A stretch of DNA of 64,000 nt from Phoronis australis (taxonomy: Eukaryota; Phoronida; Phoronidae). Below, in pieces: positions 45,301 to 50,681 of the stretch. The position numbers were made by a program, and so were the translations under genes. The notes beneath the pieces are model-generated. The model saw only the letters and a program-made list of their open reading frames with translations, was not told the origin of the DNA and did not search any database. Within the stretch, counting starts at the first letter, position 1; every line of letters begins with the position of its first letter. The DNA lies in assembly GCA_002633005.1 (NCBI GenBank), contig NMRA01000076.1, forward strand, positions 378,800 to 442,799, read 5' to 3'.

Positions 45301-45492
45301 TACGTAGAGCAGGTGCGACACTATGGCCTCCGAGCGACTTCGGAAGAGCGTGATGTAGACGTCGACGTCGAGTACACGGTAAAAGTGCCAGTGTCACAGT
45401 TAAGTCTGACCACAGAGAGTGACCTGTCTGGTAGCGTGATGAGTCATATAGACTGGGACCAGGTGGACGATCTTATTAAGGACATCAATTAG
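93..45492 (+). CDS. CPLANE1: CPLANE1-like ciliary protein, 3' part of gene (whole model)
   Basis: Spliced model: 93-305, 642-2527, 3354-3422, 3866-4055, 4811-5243, 5875-6655, 7888-8128, 10194-14390, 15123-15252, 16629-16714, 17597-17812, 18052-18296, 18935-19085, 20102-20422, 23758-23894, 24481-24706, 26964-27114, 28563-28665, 29089-29354, 30128-39958, 40689-40931, 43452-43628, 44139-44300, 45062-45492. The lengths sum to 20,886 nt, an exact multiple of three, and every junction keeps frame with GT-AG borders. The gene is cut at the left edge: the first exon opens in mid-frame after an acceptor, so the N-terminus is outside. Family assignment is from memory: the helical N-part, the LSGLTDIV...basic helix segment at 23758-24706, and the acidic tail ending with an IDWDQVDDLI motif fit CPLANE1/JBTS17. 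In vertebrates that protein works with INTU, FUZ and WDPCP at the basal body to load IFT-A proteins. Human CPLANE1 is about 3,200 aa, so this copy is greatly enlarged. Confidence 0.62.
306..641. other. Intron, nothing recognised
   Basis: Unique-looking intron of the CPLANE1-like gene; stops occur in the surrounding exon frames. No repeat or RNA seen. Confidence 0.6.
642..2527 (+). CDS. CPLANE1: CPLANE1-like large exon (628 codons)
   Basis: It starts right after TTCCACTAG in phase 0 and ends at a GTAAGC donor in phase 2. The first ~210 residues are helical and well structured, with LLNELPPDKEAADILARHF and FVTVGSRPFECELDYLQF as readable landmarks. This is the part most likely to be shared with CPLANE1 homologues. 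After about 1300 the protein becomes serine-rich and probably disordered, except for a helical patch near 1690-1890 (MEVYDVLLWLVHWASRH and following). The initial ATG at 642 is an ordinary internal methionine because the upstream exon joins in frame. Confidence 0.8.
3354..3422 (+). CDS. CPLANE1: CPLANE1-like small exon
   Basis: This 69-nt exon lies between TTTGTTTAG and GTAAGTAC and carries phase 2 on both sides. It encodes a glycine- and serine-containing linker (SFGAGVITRPGG). It is too short to stand out as an open frame and is supported by splice sites and phase only. Confidence 0.65.
3866..4055 (+). CDS. CPLANE1: CPLANE1-like exon
   Basis: Acceptor TATCACTGCAG, donor GTATGC; phase 2 in, phase 0 out. 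It encodes a serine-rich stretch and then a helical end (ASHLQTIVRSELVRVLQ) that continues into IQHESLLSLLG of the next exon, so the helix crosses the junction, which supports the splice. Confidence 0.72.
4811..5243 (+). CDS. CPLANE1: CPLANE1-like exon with KDTQT motif
   Basis: Acceptor TTTTTCAG, donor GTATGG; phase 0 in, phase 1 out. It is mostly polar and probably disordered, ending in a helix (YEVLRELQNLQQELR). Residues KDTQTSP at 5138-5158 match the classic K-x-T-Q-T motif bound by dynein light chain LC8/DYNLL (family knowledge; binding is inferred). The donor lies inside the first unit of a minisatellite, described separately. Confidence 0.72.
5243..5460 (+). repeat. Minisatellite, 43-45 bp x 5, anchored on a splice donor
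   Basis: Units start at 5243, 5288, 5331, 5376 and 5420 with GGTATGG or GGTAGGG and contain GTGGGGAGTAGGGTTGTA-like sequence. The first G of unit 1 is the last base of the exon and its GTATGG is the 5' splice site, so all later units carry decoy donor-like sites. Confidence 0.85.
5461..5874. other. Rest of intron
   Basis: No gene seen; a short (TAA)n run lies at 5644-5659. Confidence 0.5.
5875..6655 (+). CDS. CPLANE1: CPLANE1-like exon with internal helical duplication
   Basis: Acceptor AATTTGCAG, donor GTTAGT; phase 1 in, phase 2 out. The protein holds several short PLL motifs (GLPLLNAGF, GFPLLSARP, LPLLGFGT). It also has two similar helices, QQDVVKQRYLLKFNQHLR near 6264-6320 and QDKVKEEYLNKFQLKVRQR near 6475-6531, which look like an internal duplication. 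Reading through the donor meets a stop 31 nt later. Joining to 7888 keeps the frame and rebuilds a basic helix LRLQRRAKK. Confidence 0.7.
6656..7887. other. Intron, nothing recognised
   Basis: AT-rich, without a clear repeat or frame. Open frames on the minus strand are short and low-complexity. Confidence 0.5.
7888..8128 (+). CDS. CPLANE1: CPLANE1-like exon
   Basis: The start was chosen by phase: the acceptor ATTAAAG before 7888 completes an arginine codon and gives an open frame of 80 codons. The nearer-consensus GTTACAG seven bases later gives an in-frame stop after about 15 codons. The donor is GTATTTTG, phase 0 out. The content is a basic start (RRAKKE), then a proline- and serine-rich disordered segment. 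Confidence 0.62.
8196..8674. mobile_element. Short DNA transposon with GGCTTGGAATT ends (copy 1)
   Basis: The ends are inverted repeats: AGGCTTGGAATT at 8196 and AATTCCAAGCCCT at 8661-8673. The interior has repeated TTTCCGCG-type motifs. A second copy with the same ends and interior is at 41091-41588. Both are followed at once by the same tandem array. It is non-autonomous: no transposase frame. Confidence 0.75.
8690..9965. repeat. Tandem array with CTAGTGGC core (copy 1)
   Basis: Subunits of about 145 bp each carry a CTAGTGGC-like core followed by T-rich sequence (near 8876, 9021, 9179, 9312, 9463, 9614, 9752, 9867). Three subunits form a higher unit of about 442 bp, marked by ATCTCC(T/A)AAA-C near 8766, 9208 and 9652. 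It ends with AATGCATTCGTAGGCGCATT and GTTGCTCTTGTTAT, as in the copy ending at 43245. Confidence 0.8.
10194..14390 (+). CDS. CPLANE1: CPLANE1-like giant exon with Q-anchored motif array
   Basis: A 4,197-nt exon (1,399 codons), phase 0 on both sides, between acceptor GCTTTTGTAG and donor GTAACA. The acceptor at 10194 rather than TTCAG at 10209 keeps phase. The protein opens with helices (ALVSVLAKTL; LRHIRRDVHAFMDALM). Between about 11250 and 13095 it has more than twenty short motifs centred on Q, such as AIQTCTE, GVQTKLC, CVQSDT, STQADA, ATQSDS, GVQVES, NQTDL, CVQTDT and HIQVDE, resembling LC8 sites (TQT and GIQVD types). A more ordered, partly helical region follows at about 13560-13950. The exon is unusually rich in Cys, Ser and Val for a disordered region. 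Past the donor the open frame drifts into Phe/Leu-rich intron sequence before its stop. Confidence 0.8.
14391..15122. other. Intron, T-rich, nothing recognised
   Basis: Pyrimidine-rich start (repeated TTTGTTTGTTT) and no feature that I can name. Confidence 0.5.
15123..15252 (+). CDS. CPLANE1: CPLANE1-like exon
   Basis: Acceptor GAAGGTACAG, donor GTAGGA; phase 0 in, phase 1 out. It encodes 43 polar residues (EPPVDELKKEGYYDGQQ, then GLDDVQINQGYVIKP). It is supported by phase on both sides and an open frame. Confidence 0.62.
15705..16334. repeat. 326-bp tandem duplication around the single N
   Basis: Sequence 15705-16008 recurs at 16031-16334 with one visible mismatch (CTGGTTTGCA against CTGGTTTGTA). 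The only N of the window (16009) sits at the join, followed by a 21-base partial repeat. This is the typical signature of two overlapping contig ends or haplotypes joined by a minimal gap, so it may not exist in the genome. Confidence 0.85.
16629..16714 (+). CDS. CPLANE1: CPLANE1-like small exon
   Basis: Acceptor TATCCTTCAACAG, donor GTACTG; phase 1 in, phase 0 out. It encodes a short polar helix ending RAAQETNRQ that continues into ARFLPP in the next exon. Confidence 0.62.
17134..17455. mobile_element. Fold-back transposon (long inverted repeat)
   Basis: The two halves (about 17134-17290 and 17300-17455) are imperfect reverse complements. CTCTGCCAGGTTTGGATAGG pairs with CCTATCTGAACCCTGGCAGAG, trimmed here to its core. 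The ends read GTTAAAAC and TTTTTAAC, compatible with a TTAA-type target. No coding capacity. The AG at 17156 before GGATTACAAC looks like a splice acceptor but opens no phase-compatible frame. Confidence 0.75.
17597..17812 (+). CDS. CPLANE1: CPLANE1-like exon
   Basis: Acceptor GCCATTTCAG, donor GTAAGTAG; phase 0 both sides, 72 codons. The segment RGRHILAPDIFMGLRFAD is hydrophobic and looks like a conserved short motif in an otherwise acidic, polar stretch. Confidence 0.72.
18052..18296 (+). CDS. CPLANE1: CPLANE1-like exon
   Basis: Acceptor TTTGCCAG. The donor GTATGT at 18297 was chosen because it leaves phase 2, required by the next exon; the alternative GTTATT at 18314 breaks the frame. It encodes AYLNVADMDADLVSAILQTR and then an acidic linker. 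Confidence 0.68.
18297..18934. other. Intron, nothing recognised
   Basis: No repeat, RNA or coding segment seen. Confidence 0.5.
18935..19085 (+). CDS. CPLANE1: CPLANE1-like coiled-coil exon
   Basis: Acceptor CTCCACTAG, donor GTGAGT; phase 2 in, phase 0 out. The 50 residues are a continuous amphipathic helix (LAKRLRNVQKSKIAQRLQEM and following), a probable coiled coil that continues into LLNTVENLAQA in the next exon. Confidence 0.75.
19691..19940. mobile_element. MITE-like inverted-repeat element (copy 1)
   Basis: Starts GGTCCGTTCCAAGAAAAC and ends GTTTCTTAGAGTGGGCCC in inverted orientation, with an interior rich in ACTTAAG/TCTTAAAT repeats. The same architecture is seen at 40106-40317. Confidence 0.6.
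20102..20422 (+). CDS. CPLANE1: CPLANE1-like exon
   Basis: Acceptor TTTATTTGCAG, donor GTGAGT at 20423; phase 0 both sides. A short helix (LLNTVENLAQA) is followed by a Ser/Pro-rich disordered stretch. The frame stays open 42 codons past the donor, so a retained-intron isoform ending at 20549-20551 is possible but unsupported. Confidence 0.7.
20423..23757. other. Long intron (3.3 kb)
   Basis: Contains a 31-bp direct repeat twice (20738-20800, TGTCCTGAGTACTGGGCACT) and a 23-bp duplicate at about 21383-21425 (TTGAGTTGCAATTTGTTAAT). Otherwise I see nothing in it. Confidence 0.6.
23758..23894 (+). CDS. CPLANE1: CPLANE1-like exon, start of conserved Joubert-type segment
   Basis: Acceptor TTTTTTGCAG, donor GTAAAG; phase 0 in, phase 2 out. 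It encodes AGLSGLTDIVASIIEEGG, then QYQKDKILNKAR. With the next exon it forms the segment I regard as the best family marker for CPLANE1/JBTS17, judged from memory and not from a search. Confidence 0.72.
23895..24480. other. Intron, nothing recognised
   Basis: AT-rich, no feature seen. Confidence 0.5.
24481..24706 (+). CDS. CPLANE1: CPLANE1-like exon, basic helix
   Basis: Acceptor CCATGTCCAG, donor GTAATG; phase 2 in, phase 0 out. It is very basic (TTKKRRRELRNFRVRKSQEM) and followed by a helix with KARKARASW and then HPYQPPEN. It reads as one structural unit with the previous exon. Confidence 0.75.
24990..26060. repeat. Short repeats flanking the retrotransposon relic
   Basis: A motif of about 38 bp with AAATCAGA..CAGATCTGCC and TTCTTATCGTCTGAC recurs at about 24990-25082 on the left and at about 25972-26060 on the right of the relic, in the same orientation. 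Confidence 0.65.
25082..25857 (+). pseudogene. Non-LTR retrotransposon relic: RNase H and terminal zinc knuckle
   Basis: The first open part (25093-25398) reads ITIFSDRQAAIKAL, then VRTHVKIDGNENADRLAK, an RNase H fold with the D and the final NENADRLAK-type region. After stops and frame changes the last part (25522-25857) reads RVRHTHITGHMGIP and CPECGTDVETPKHLVQSC, the C-x2-C...H...C knuckle found at the end of I/R1-like LINE polyproteins. The reverse transcriptase and endonuclease are absent. It is a dead 3' fragment lying in the sense orientation of an intron. Confidence 0.85.
26308..26455. mobile_element. MITE-like element with GGTAGAGTTCA-type ends (copy 1)
   Basis: The ends are inverted: GGTAGAGTTCAGTAGC on the left and GCATTACCGAACACTACC on the right. 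A relative lies at 47792-47935 sharing GGTCCTAGC and AATACACGATGATAT-like interior sequence. Confidence 0.6.
26964..27114 (+). CDS. CPLANE1: CPLANE1-like helical exon
   Basis: Acceptor TTGCTCTGCAG, donor GTGAGT; phase 0 in, phase 1 out. It is a long helix (EIQDTRQELRQDMHGEF) followed by RLRQAYDMMAEMVHEEP, compatible with the coiled-coil region that follows the Joubert-type segment. Confidence 0.73.
27115..28562. repeat. Intron with diverged GCACCCTCTGTTGGCCAT repeats
   Basis: GGCACCCCTTGTTGGCCATT near 27980, GTAGCACTCGCTGTTGGTCAT near 28141 and GTAGCACCCTCTGTTGGCCAT near 28271 recur every 130-160 bp, with similar 'gtcaaaatggct' spacers. They resemble the CTAGTGGC arrays in layout but differ in sequence. 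Confidence 0.55.
28563..28665 (+). CDS. CPLANE1: CPLANE1-like small exon
   Basis: Acceptor CTGGTGTAG, donor GTAACG; phase 1 in, phase 2 out. A basic helix (QVKKYSKKDLDEELKQRL) ends in HFQAMTDR. Confidence 0.68.
28666..29088. other. Intron, nothing recognised
   Basis: No repeat or gene seen. Confidence 0.5.
29089..29354 (+). CDS. CPLANE1: CPLANE1-like exon, Ser/Asp motif
   Basis: Acceptor TGATCTTTCAG, donor GTGAAG; phase 2 in, phase 1 out. It encodes DYSSDVSDADSPLPTLSDYD, an acidic serine-rich motif, then a basic His/Ser-rich region. This is the last exon before the giant repeat exon, and its phase-1 end fits every downstream acceptor. Confidence 0.72.
29594..29811 (+). CDS. Possible extra exon of the CPLANE1-like gene
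   Basis: A phase-1 acceptor (GATATCAG before 29594) opens a frame of over 70 codons reading like protein (NPAAARRLNQAFPFPVV). The 3' end is uncertain: GTATTT after 29811 leaves phase 0, which would need an acceptor near 30058 of the giant exon. GTAATC after 29728 leaves phase 1 and joins 30128 directly. The main model works without this exon, so it may be alternative or spurious. Confidence 0.33.
30128..39958 (+). CDS. CPLANE1: Giant Gln-rich repeat exon of the CPLANE1-like gene (3,277 codons)
   Basis: One uninterrupted frame of 9,831 nt, phase 1 at both ends. The acceptor TTCTTTCACCCAG with an upstream CTGAC branch-like site precedes 30128; the donor GTAGTT follows 39958. Order of content: basic Ser/Lys-rich region (30.1-31.8 kb); three acidic SxYGS motifs (31.49-32.06 kb); a long array of degenerate 24-30-residue repeats with consensus near SEEQxLVDQQQRxSLEQV (about 32.34-37.31 kb); three near-identical 112-residue units (37312-38319); a unique acidic stretch; twelve 25-26-residue RDSVTSA...QRES units (38785-39699); and a short tail. 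I know no such domain in vertebrate CPLANE1. It should be extended, disordered or coiled-coil, and rich in basophilic-kinase-like RxxS sites. An alternative acceptor near 30058 is possible. Confidence 0.8.
32341..37311 (+). repeat. Coding array of degenerate 24-30-residue Gln-rich repeats
   Basis: The recurrent pattern is SEEQxLVDQQQRxSLEQV followed by DQQ and a short variable (G)MY/xQQ part. Units vary in length and drift strongly, so this is an old array. By length I estimate roughly 60 units; not counted by program. Confidence 0.8.
37312..38319 (+). repeat. Coding triplication, 336 bp (112 residues) x 3
   Basis: Units start at GAACAAGTA in 37312, 37648 and 37984, and a truncated fourth starts at 38320. 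Each contains QRLSEALVLAKGQETSLEP (second unit VFGKG) and YVPTEHQEQYSQQSLT-like residues. They are nearly identical, so they were duplicated or homogenised recently. Confidence 0.9.
38785..39699 (+). repeat. Coding array, twelve 25-26-residue RDSVTSA units
   Basis: The unit is RDSVTSARSQQQKQRESI followed by (S/R)KSxEQQQ, repeated twelve times (about 76 bp each). Each unit offers R-x-S / R-E-S serines. Confidence 0.9.
40106..40317. mobile_element. MITE-like inverted-repeat element (copy 2)
   Basis: Begins GTCTGTTCCAGGAAAACT and ends GTTTCTTGGAACGGGTTCC; same design as 19691-19940. It lies 150 bp after the giant exon. Confidence 0.6.
40689..40931 (+). CDS. CPLANE1: CPLANE1-like exon, phase 1-1
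   Basis: Acceptor GATGTTGCAG, donor GTATGA. It is 243 nt with phase 1 on both sides, so it can be skipped without frame change. It is basic and serine-rich with two similar patches (RRRSSSIKKHYTEL and RRKSSGEQKSYTQRL). Confidence 0.72.
41091..41588. mobile_element. Short DNA transposon with GGGCTTGGAATT ends (copy 2)
   Basis: AGGGCTTGGAATT at 41091 and AATTCCAAGCCCT at 41575-41587 form the terminal inverted repeats. The interior aligns by eye with 8196-8674 with point differences and small indels. Confidence 0.78.
41630..43245. repeat. Tandem array with CTAGTGGC core (copy 2)
   Basis: Same start (CTTTTTATGCGCCCAC) and same end (GTTGCTCTTGTTATGCAAC) as the array at 8690-9965, but longer by about one 442-bp higher unit minus deletions. 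Cores lie near 41814, 42244, 42391, 42685 and other sites. Confidence 0.8.
43452..43628 (+). CDS. CPLANE1: CPLANE1-like exon, phase 1-1
   Basis: Acceptor TTTTCAACAG, donor GTAAGG; 177 nt, symmetric phase 1. It encodes HVKSYAERHQE, which resembles the KSYTQRLSELAAERH pattern of the previous exon, then a Ser/Arg-rich stretch. It may be a diverged exon duplicate. Confidence 0.7.
43629..45061. other. Last introns of the CPLANE1-like gene, nothing recognised
   Basis: Two introns (43629-44138 and 44301-45061) around the exon at 44139. No repeat or RNA seen. Confidence 0.5.
44139..44300 (+). CDS. CPLANE1: CPLANE1-like exon, phase 1-1
   Basis: Acceptor TTCTTTGCAG, donor GTAGGT; 162 nt, symmetric phase 1. 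It is a Gln/Pro-rich linker (LHQLQPQKVQQADRPQ). Confidence 0.68.
45062..45492 (+). CDS. CPLANE1: CPLANE1-like last exon and stop
   Basis: Acceptor CCATTTAAG, phase 1 in; TAG stop at 45490-45492. After a polar linker the tail is strongly acidic and ends VMSHIDWDQVDDLIKDIN. A short terminal motif of the type IDW-x-x-(V/I)-(D/E) is, as I recall, also at the end of vertebrate CPLANE1, and is a good test of the assignment. Confidence 0.78.
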
Positions 45493-45920
45493 AGTAGGAA
45501 GTCAACACTCATACTACTAGTGGGGCAATCTAACGCAGCTTACAATCAAGAGTTGGGAGAAGGGTACATAATTGATACTGATTTATTCAATGTGATACTG
45601 AGTAGCTGTCATCAACATTCCATCCCCCATTACATGTATGATGTTACACCTAGTGTTTCACGTTATGTGATGTTTTTATTAGTATTTTAGTGATGTAGAG
45701 AAAAGATCTAGTTCTGCGTCTATGGACGAATGTATCGTGGTCAAATCAGTTTCGTTTTGGTGTCCTTACTTGTACTCTATAGCTGGTTGCGGGCTCTGTT
45801 GACAGTACTAGTCATTGTCTGGCGGATGTGCAGTGCTTAAGTCCATCTTTATTATAAATAGTGCTCTCTCAAGCATGTCAAATGTCTCACTTTGGAGCCG
45901 ATCCTGTAACTGGAAACTGT

Positions 45921-46265
45921 AACTTGAAAAGGTGACTTAAAACTTCGGACAGAAATTTGGCCTTATGCCCCCTCTCTTCACAATTGTGGAGTAAAGGTAT
46001 ATTGCCAAAAAAGATTTTTTGTGAATTATTTCAGTAACTAGTAGTTACTCTCAAGTGAAATTTTATCATTTTTCAGTAACTAGTAGTTACTATCAAGTGA
46101 AATTTTATCATTTTTCAGTAACTAGTAGTTACTGTCAAGTGAAATTTTATCATTTTTCAGTAACTAGTAGTTACTATCAAGTGAAATTTTATCATTTTTC
46201 ATAAATGACTGCATGGAGCAAAAGACAAGTTTCTGACTTCAGTTTTTCGTCATTTTTCACGGAAC
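45921..46265. mobile_element. MITE-like element carrying a minisatellite
   Basis: The left end TGAAAAGGTGACTTAAAACT..GGCCTTATG is loosely inverted on the right (CATGGAGCAAAAGAC..CATTTTTCAC). Related GGAGCATAAGACCAAAT sequence is at about 52274 and GAAGCATAAGACCAAAT at about 26797. Confidence 0.45.
46031..46202. repeat. Minisatellite, 42 bp x 4
   Basis: Units start at 46031, 46073, 46115 and 46157; each is TCAGTAACTAGTAGTTACT + n + TCAAGTGAAATTTTATC. They differ by single bases. It lies in the probable 3' UTR of the CPLANE1-like gene. Confidence 0.92.
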
Positions 46266-46676
46266 AAACTTCAGCACCTAGATGTTACTTTTGTATCCTA
46301 CTTTTGTTTTTGTTACGAAATTTCATTTAAATCACTGTCACTGAACAATACCTCAGCGAAGCTTCAGTGCTGAAACACTTCGTTGTTCTTGAGATTTGAA
46401 GTCTGCGTTAGCCTGAGTCTTGTGGCAGGCCATTTACTATTCAGCCGTGTGATGTTGACTTAGTTGTTTCAACAAGTTTATTTGTAATGTTACATTGGGT
46501 CATTTCGGTTGTGACGTGATGTGGTGCTATGTTAGCTGGTGAAGCAAGAGCAAAGCTGCCAAGAATAGAATGTGTGTTAACAATGCAACCGGTGTTTATG
46601 TGGAAACTAATGAAGGAAGTTTAATTCAGTTGAGGATACTCAAAAATTAAGTGCTTAATGAAAAGGTTATTGTAAA

Positions 46677-46682
46677 AATAAA
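46677..46682 (+). terminator. Candidate poly(A) signal of the CPLANE1-like gene
   Basis: A canonical AATAAA about 1.2 kb after the stop, followed within 60 nt by GT-rich sequence (TTTTGTGGACTGGCTG). This would give a 3' UTR containing the 42-bp minisatellite. Only the motif is seen; no transcript data. Confidence 0.4.
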
Positions 46683-47791
46683 CTTAATGTGCCAAATTTT
46701 GTGCAATTTCTATTACATATTTTGTGGACTGGCTGTTTGTTACTAGCAAATTTTGGAGCAGTTACATGCAACTAATTTCATGGCGGGAAAGTTCTGTCAA
46801 AAATTACCGCTGCTTTTCCATGTCTCTTAAGAATTTAATTACGTCGTAAAACAGAAGTTCATCATGAAAAATTCTGTTCTGGAATACCGTTAAGAATAAC
46901 TGTGACACCATCATAAATAAGTAAATGTGTATATTTATACATATCCATAAAATACAATCACCATCACGACTCTCTCATTCTAACTCACACTAGACAAAAT
47001 GCATTTAAATATTAATGACAAAGACATTTTCAGATCCTTCTGGTATCACATACATTACCATTCACTTCCAGTACCTAATAAAACCTATACCCATGTTATT
47101 TCATTTTACATGATAAATTTGACAGAACTTCCAGCCCAAGGAAGTGAAGTACCTCTATTCCTCATAGATAACAAGAGTACCAGTATTCAGAAATTGAGCA
47201 AATTCTCAATTTTCACTTTTAACAAAGGTATAGATAAAATGAGGCGCCCATTCACTAACCCACATGACCATACCGTATGACGATGAACACGACTAAACAA
47301 AACACCACATGCACTTTAACTTAAACGATAAGCACTGCCACTTGAAACTATTCTAAATGCTACCAAGAGTCACTTTTCAAACGAGAATTTAAAGGGGAAG
47401 TGAACCCATGCTTTGAGCCAGCCAAACACAAACTTAAAATACAGGCCACTAACTGTCATAATATCCATATCCTCACAGACTAGTTCATTAGTAAAAATTA
47501 CAAATGATTCCTAGGCTGTAGAAGAACTGACGGATACAGACTACACTCGTTAAGTTGCCAATGTCATAACACATTACTTTCAGTTGCAAAAGCAATTTGG
47601 CCGTCAGCACAATTCCAGGTAATCTATTGCAACAAAATTCAGTTCAAACAAAGGTTAAGAACATGACGACCTTGCTTGTGCACCCTCATTCTCTCAGGAA
47701 AACTTAACATTTTCAGTACAGGCCACTAACCATTATAAAACCAACCTCATCTAGTTTCTTACTCAACTTGAAAGTAGGGTATAACAATTAA

Positions 47792-47935
47792 TGGCAGTTC
47801 ATAAGTGCAAGAAACCAGCTAGGACCTCGCAAAAATCTAGTCAAAATCTCGTGTTATTTAAAATACACGATGATATCCCGCGACGTCTCGCTTTTTAGCG
47901 AGGTCCTAGCGTTAGTGAACTCTACCTAGGTTCAG
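47792..47935. mobile_element. MITE-like element (copy 2)
   Basis: Inverted GCTAGGACCTCGC (about 47818) and GCGAGGTCCTAGC (about 47898), flanked by GGCAGTTCATAAG and TTAGTGAACTCTACC. Related to 26308-26455. Confidence 0.62.
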
Positions 47936-50509
47936 ATTGTTGGTTTAACACCGTGGCTCGTTTAATGCACCAGAGCCTGGTCTTGAGGAGTAATGAACCG
48001 GCAATCATTCCCAAGACCAGAAATCACGCGTAGATAAGGAACAAGATGAGGCCATTCTTACAACAGTAAGAGGTCTAAATTTGTTTTGACAAACCACGCA
48101 ATAAAAGCAACCCTGAAGGTTGGGGTCTATGTATTCGATTTAGAGAGCGATGTATATAAATGCATAGTGCATAACGAATGATCACTACACGTCTTACAGA
48201 AAATATCAATCACGTGTTGATGACTAGCTACATGGTCAGTAATAAATAGTCCATGAAATATTATTAATGGCCTGTCAAAATGAGAGTACTGTGGTCAGAC
48301 AGGTGCATTGCCAGCACCCAAATGCAGTTCAAATATGCCCTTCACACAGTTTTTACGTGCAAGTTATTTCACATATTTACACATAATACGACAATTCTCC
48401 ACTTATTTTGCACAAACATAATTAACCAAAATTCATATTTTTTTCATTTTTCAAAGGCTTACTACCTTCTTTCAAATATTGTTTTATGATCTCTACACAC
48501 TACAATCCATGTTAGTGATCAGTTAAAAATTTTAAAATTTCTATTTCTGTGGAGAAATTAGATAAAACAAAATTTCACTCGTTGACCATAATGTGCACTA
48601 AATAGGTGAGGAATTACCATACATCACTGGATGCGGTTCAGCATATATTAACATAATGCACTTACAATATTTACATAACTAACGAGTTACTAACCTAAAT
48701 GGCATCTCCTGACTGAAACGGGAGGTATGTGTGCACCTCTTACTGACAAAATTCTTAATTCATATGCACCTATGTCATGTCGTGTACCTGCTGACTTGAC
48801 TGACACAGCAATACCTCCGCCAAAAAAGCACCCTAGCCTGCGTTAGCACACAGTAACAAATAGTGTAAAGGTCAAGTCAAAAAATAAAGGTCAAACTCTT
48901 TATAGACCTACACAAAAAACTCCCGTCTCCCCAACCCTGTTGTGTTAGTAAGCTTGGAATTAAAGCAGAGTTAGTAGACAACAAAAGTCACTTAGATAAA
49001 TAAGCCAATTAACAGACACAACCCTGTGTTTCCACAACGCCCTCCTTTGCTTGGCAGTTAAAAAGAAAATTAAATTCAAAGAAAGTCAAGAAGAATGTCC
49101 AGAAAATCAACGTCCGTATTCAGCACCCGACAAAACAGAACAACTGACATGCTCACTGATCTAAAACACAATTTTGTTTTCAATATCGATTTCAAACATG
49201 CTGTCAGCATCAAAAACGAAATTACACTCCGACCAAACATTGCCATTCCAAAGATTGATTTTGATTGTACACATGGGAACAAAACACAATGCTGTCTCCG
49301 AGCATGCAGATTCTGTCATGACTCCAAATATATGCTAAAAGAAAGCAAACAACAAGGGTGTTAGTTTGACAACATGCAGTTACTGACTGAAAACATCAGA
49401 AGCTATGTAAATATCACCAAAAGGGGGAGCTAGCACAACTCAAACTGAGATGCCATCTGCACCACACTAGGGGATTTTTAGTTGAATTAACACGAACCTT
49501 TAACGTTATTAGGATATAGAGGTCCACGTCCAAATTACGTATGGAATCACGAAAAGGGCATTGGTCAAAATAGAACTTGCATCTTCACAATGATGATTTT
49601 AGGTTTCACCAAAAAAAACACAGTTGGTTGTGGTCTCTACCTCAACTCATTCTCAAACCTGCACTCATTGACTAAAAAAAGACAAAACACCCGCCCACAC
49701 CAATTTCAGCCAATGTCTTGTTTTCTTTGAAAAGCTGCACAAAGGCATGTAAGCAAGGGAAAAGAGGATTTGAAATCCTACGATTTGCCAAGCAATGAGT
49801 AAAAAAAATCCCGTATCATTTTTGCTCGCCTCAGGTGATTTTCCCATTGAAAAACTGAGCAACTAAAAATGCTCATTACCAACTAGATTTTCAACAAAAA
49901 AACAGCGACCAGAACCAACTTAGCATTTTTGTGATATTACTGTCAGAAACTCGGGTGAAATCGCATGATCACTCACACAACTCGGGTGTTCAAAACAAAC
50001 CAAGTTAACAAAGCCATCTATTAGTGGATCATAGTAATTCTTCACTATTTTGCATAAAAATCACCGAGCAAGAGTGATTACCTTAATGGAAACTTAATTA
50101 CCATAGACGCGTTGTTTGATGATGAACACACAGGACAGAACAACTTAATAATACAAAAAGATTAATCTTCAGCATAGAAAAATTTTGAAAAAATCGAATT
50201 TCACTTGTACGCTGTACTGTGAGCTAAACAGTGAAGAATTACCGTAGTTTATAAGTTGGAAAACACAGAAAAGATGGTGAAGAAGAAAAAAGTTAAGAAC
50301 TCTTAACGGTCAAACATTTTCTAAATAATGGGTTAAGCCACTAAGCAGTTGTTATTTCCTATGAGCTAAAAACCAATTTCCCACCTTACAATCCTATCCA
50401 CTAGCATGGCGTGGATCTAAAAATAATTCGATCAAAATGACAATAACACCGAAACATGCTCGTCGGTCACAACAAAATGAGAAGTGAGCACCCATGGAAA
50501 TGAATGCCA

Positions 50510-50681
50510 TCAGTACAGGACAAAAGTAATCGGACAAGATACCGCCATGGCGTGTAATAACCACCACAAGCCATCGTGACTGGTCAGTTGAGCGACTCTG
50601 ATGGTGATTTCAACTTGCACTTTGCCGTCATAAAGGGAATTCCGCGACATTTTGTCCGATTATTTTTGGTGTGTACTGTAC
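50510..50681. mobile_element. Tc1/mariner-like MITE
   Basis: The left end CAGTACAGGACAAAAGTAAT and right end ATTATTTTTGGTGTGTACTG are inverted repeats with the internal CGGACAA/TTGTCCG block. It has the end type of Tc1-like elements. No coding capacity. Confidence 0.75.
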
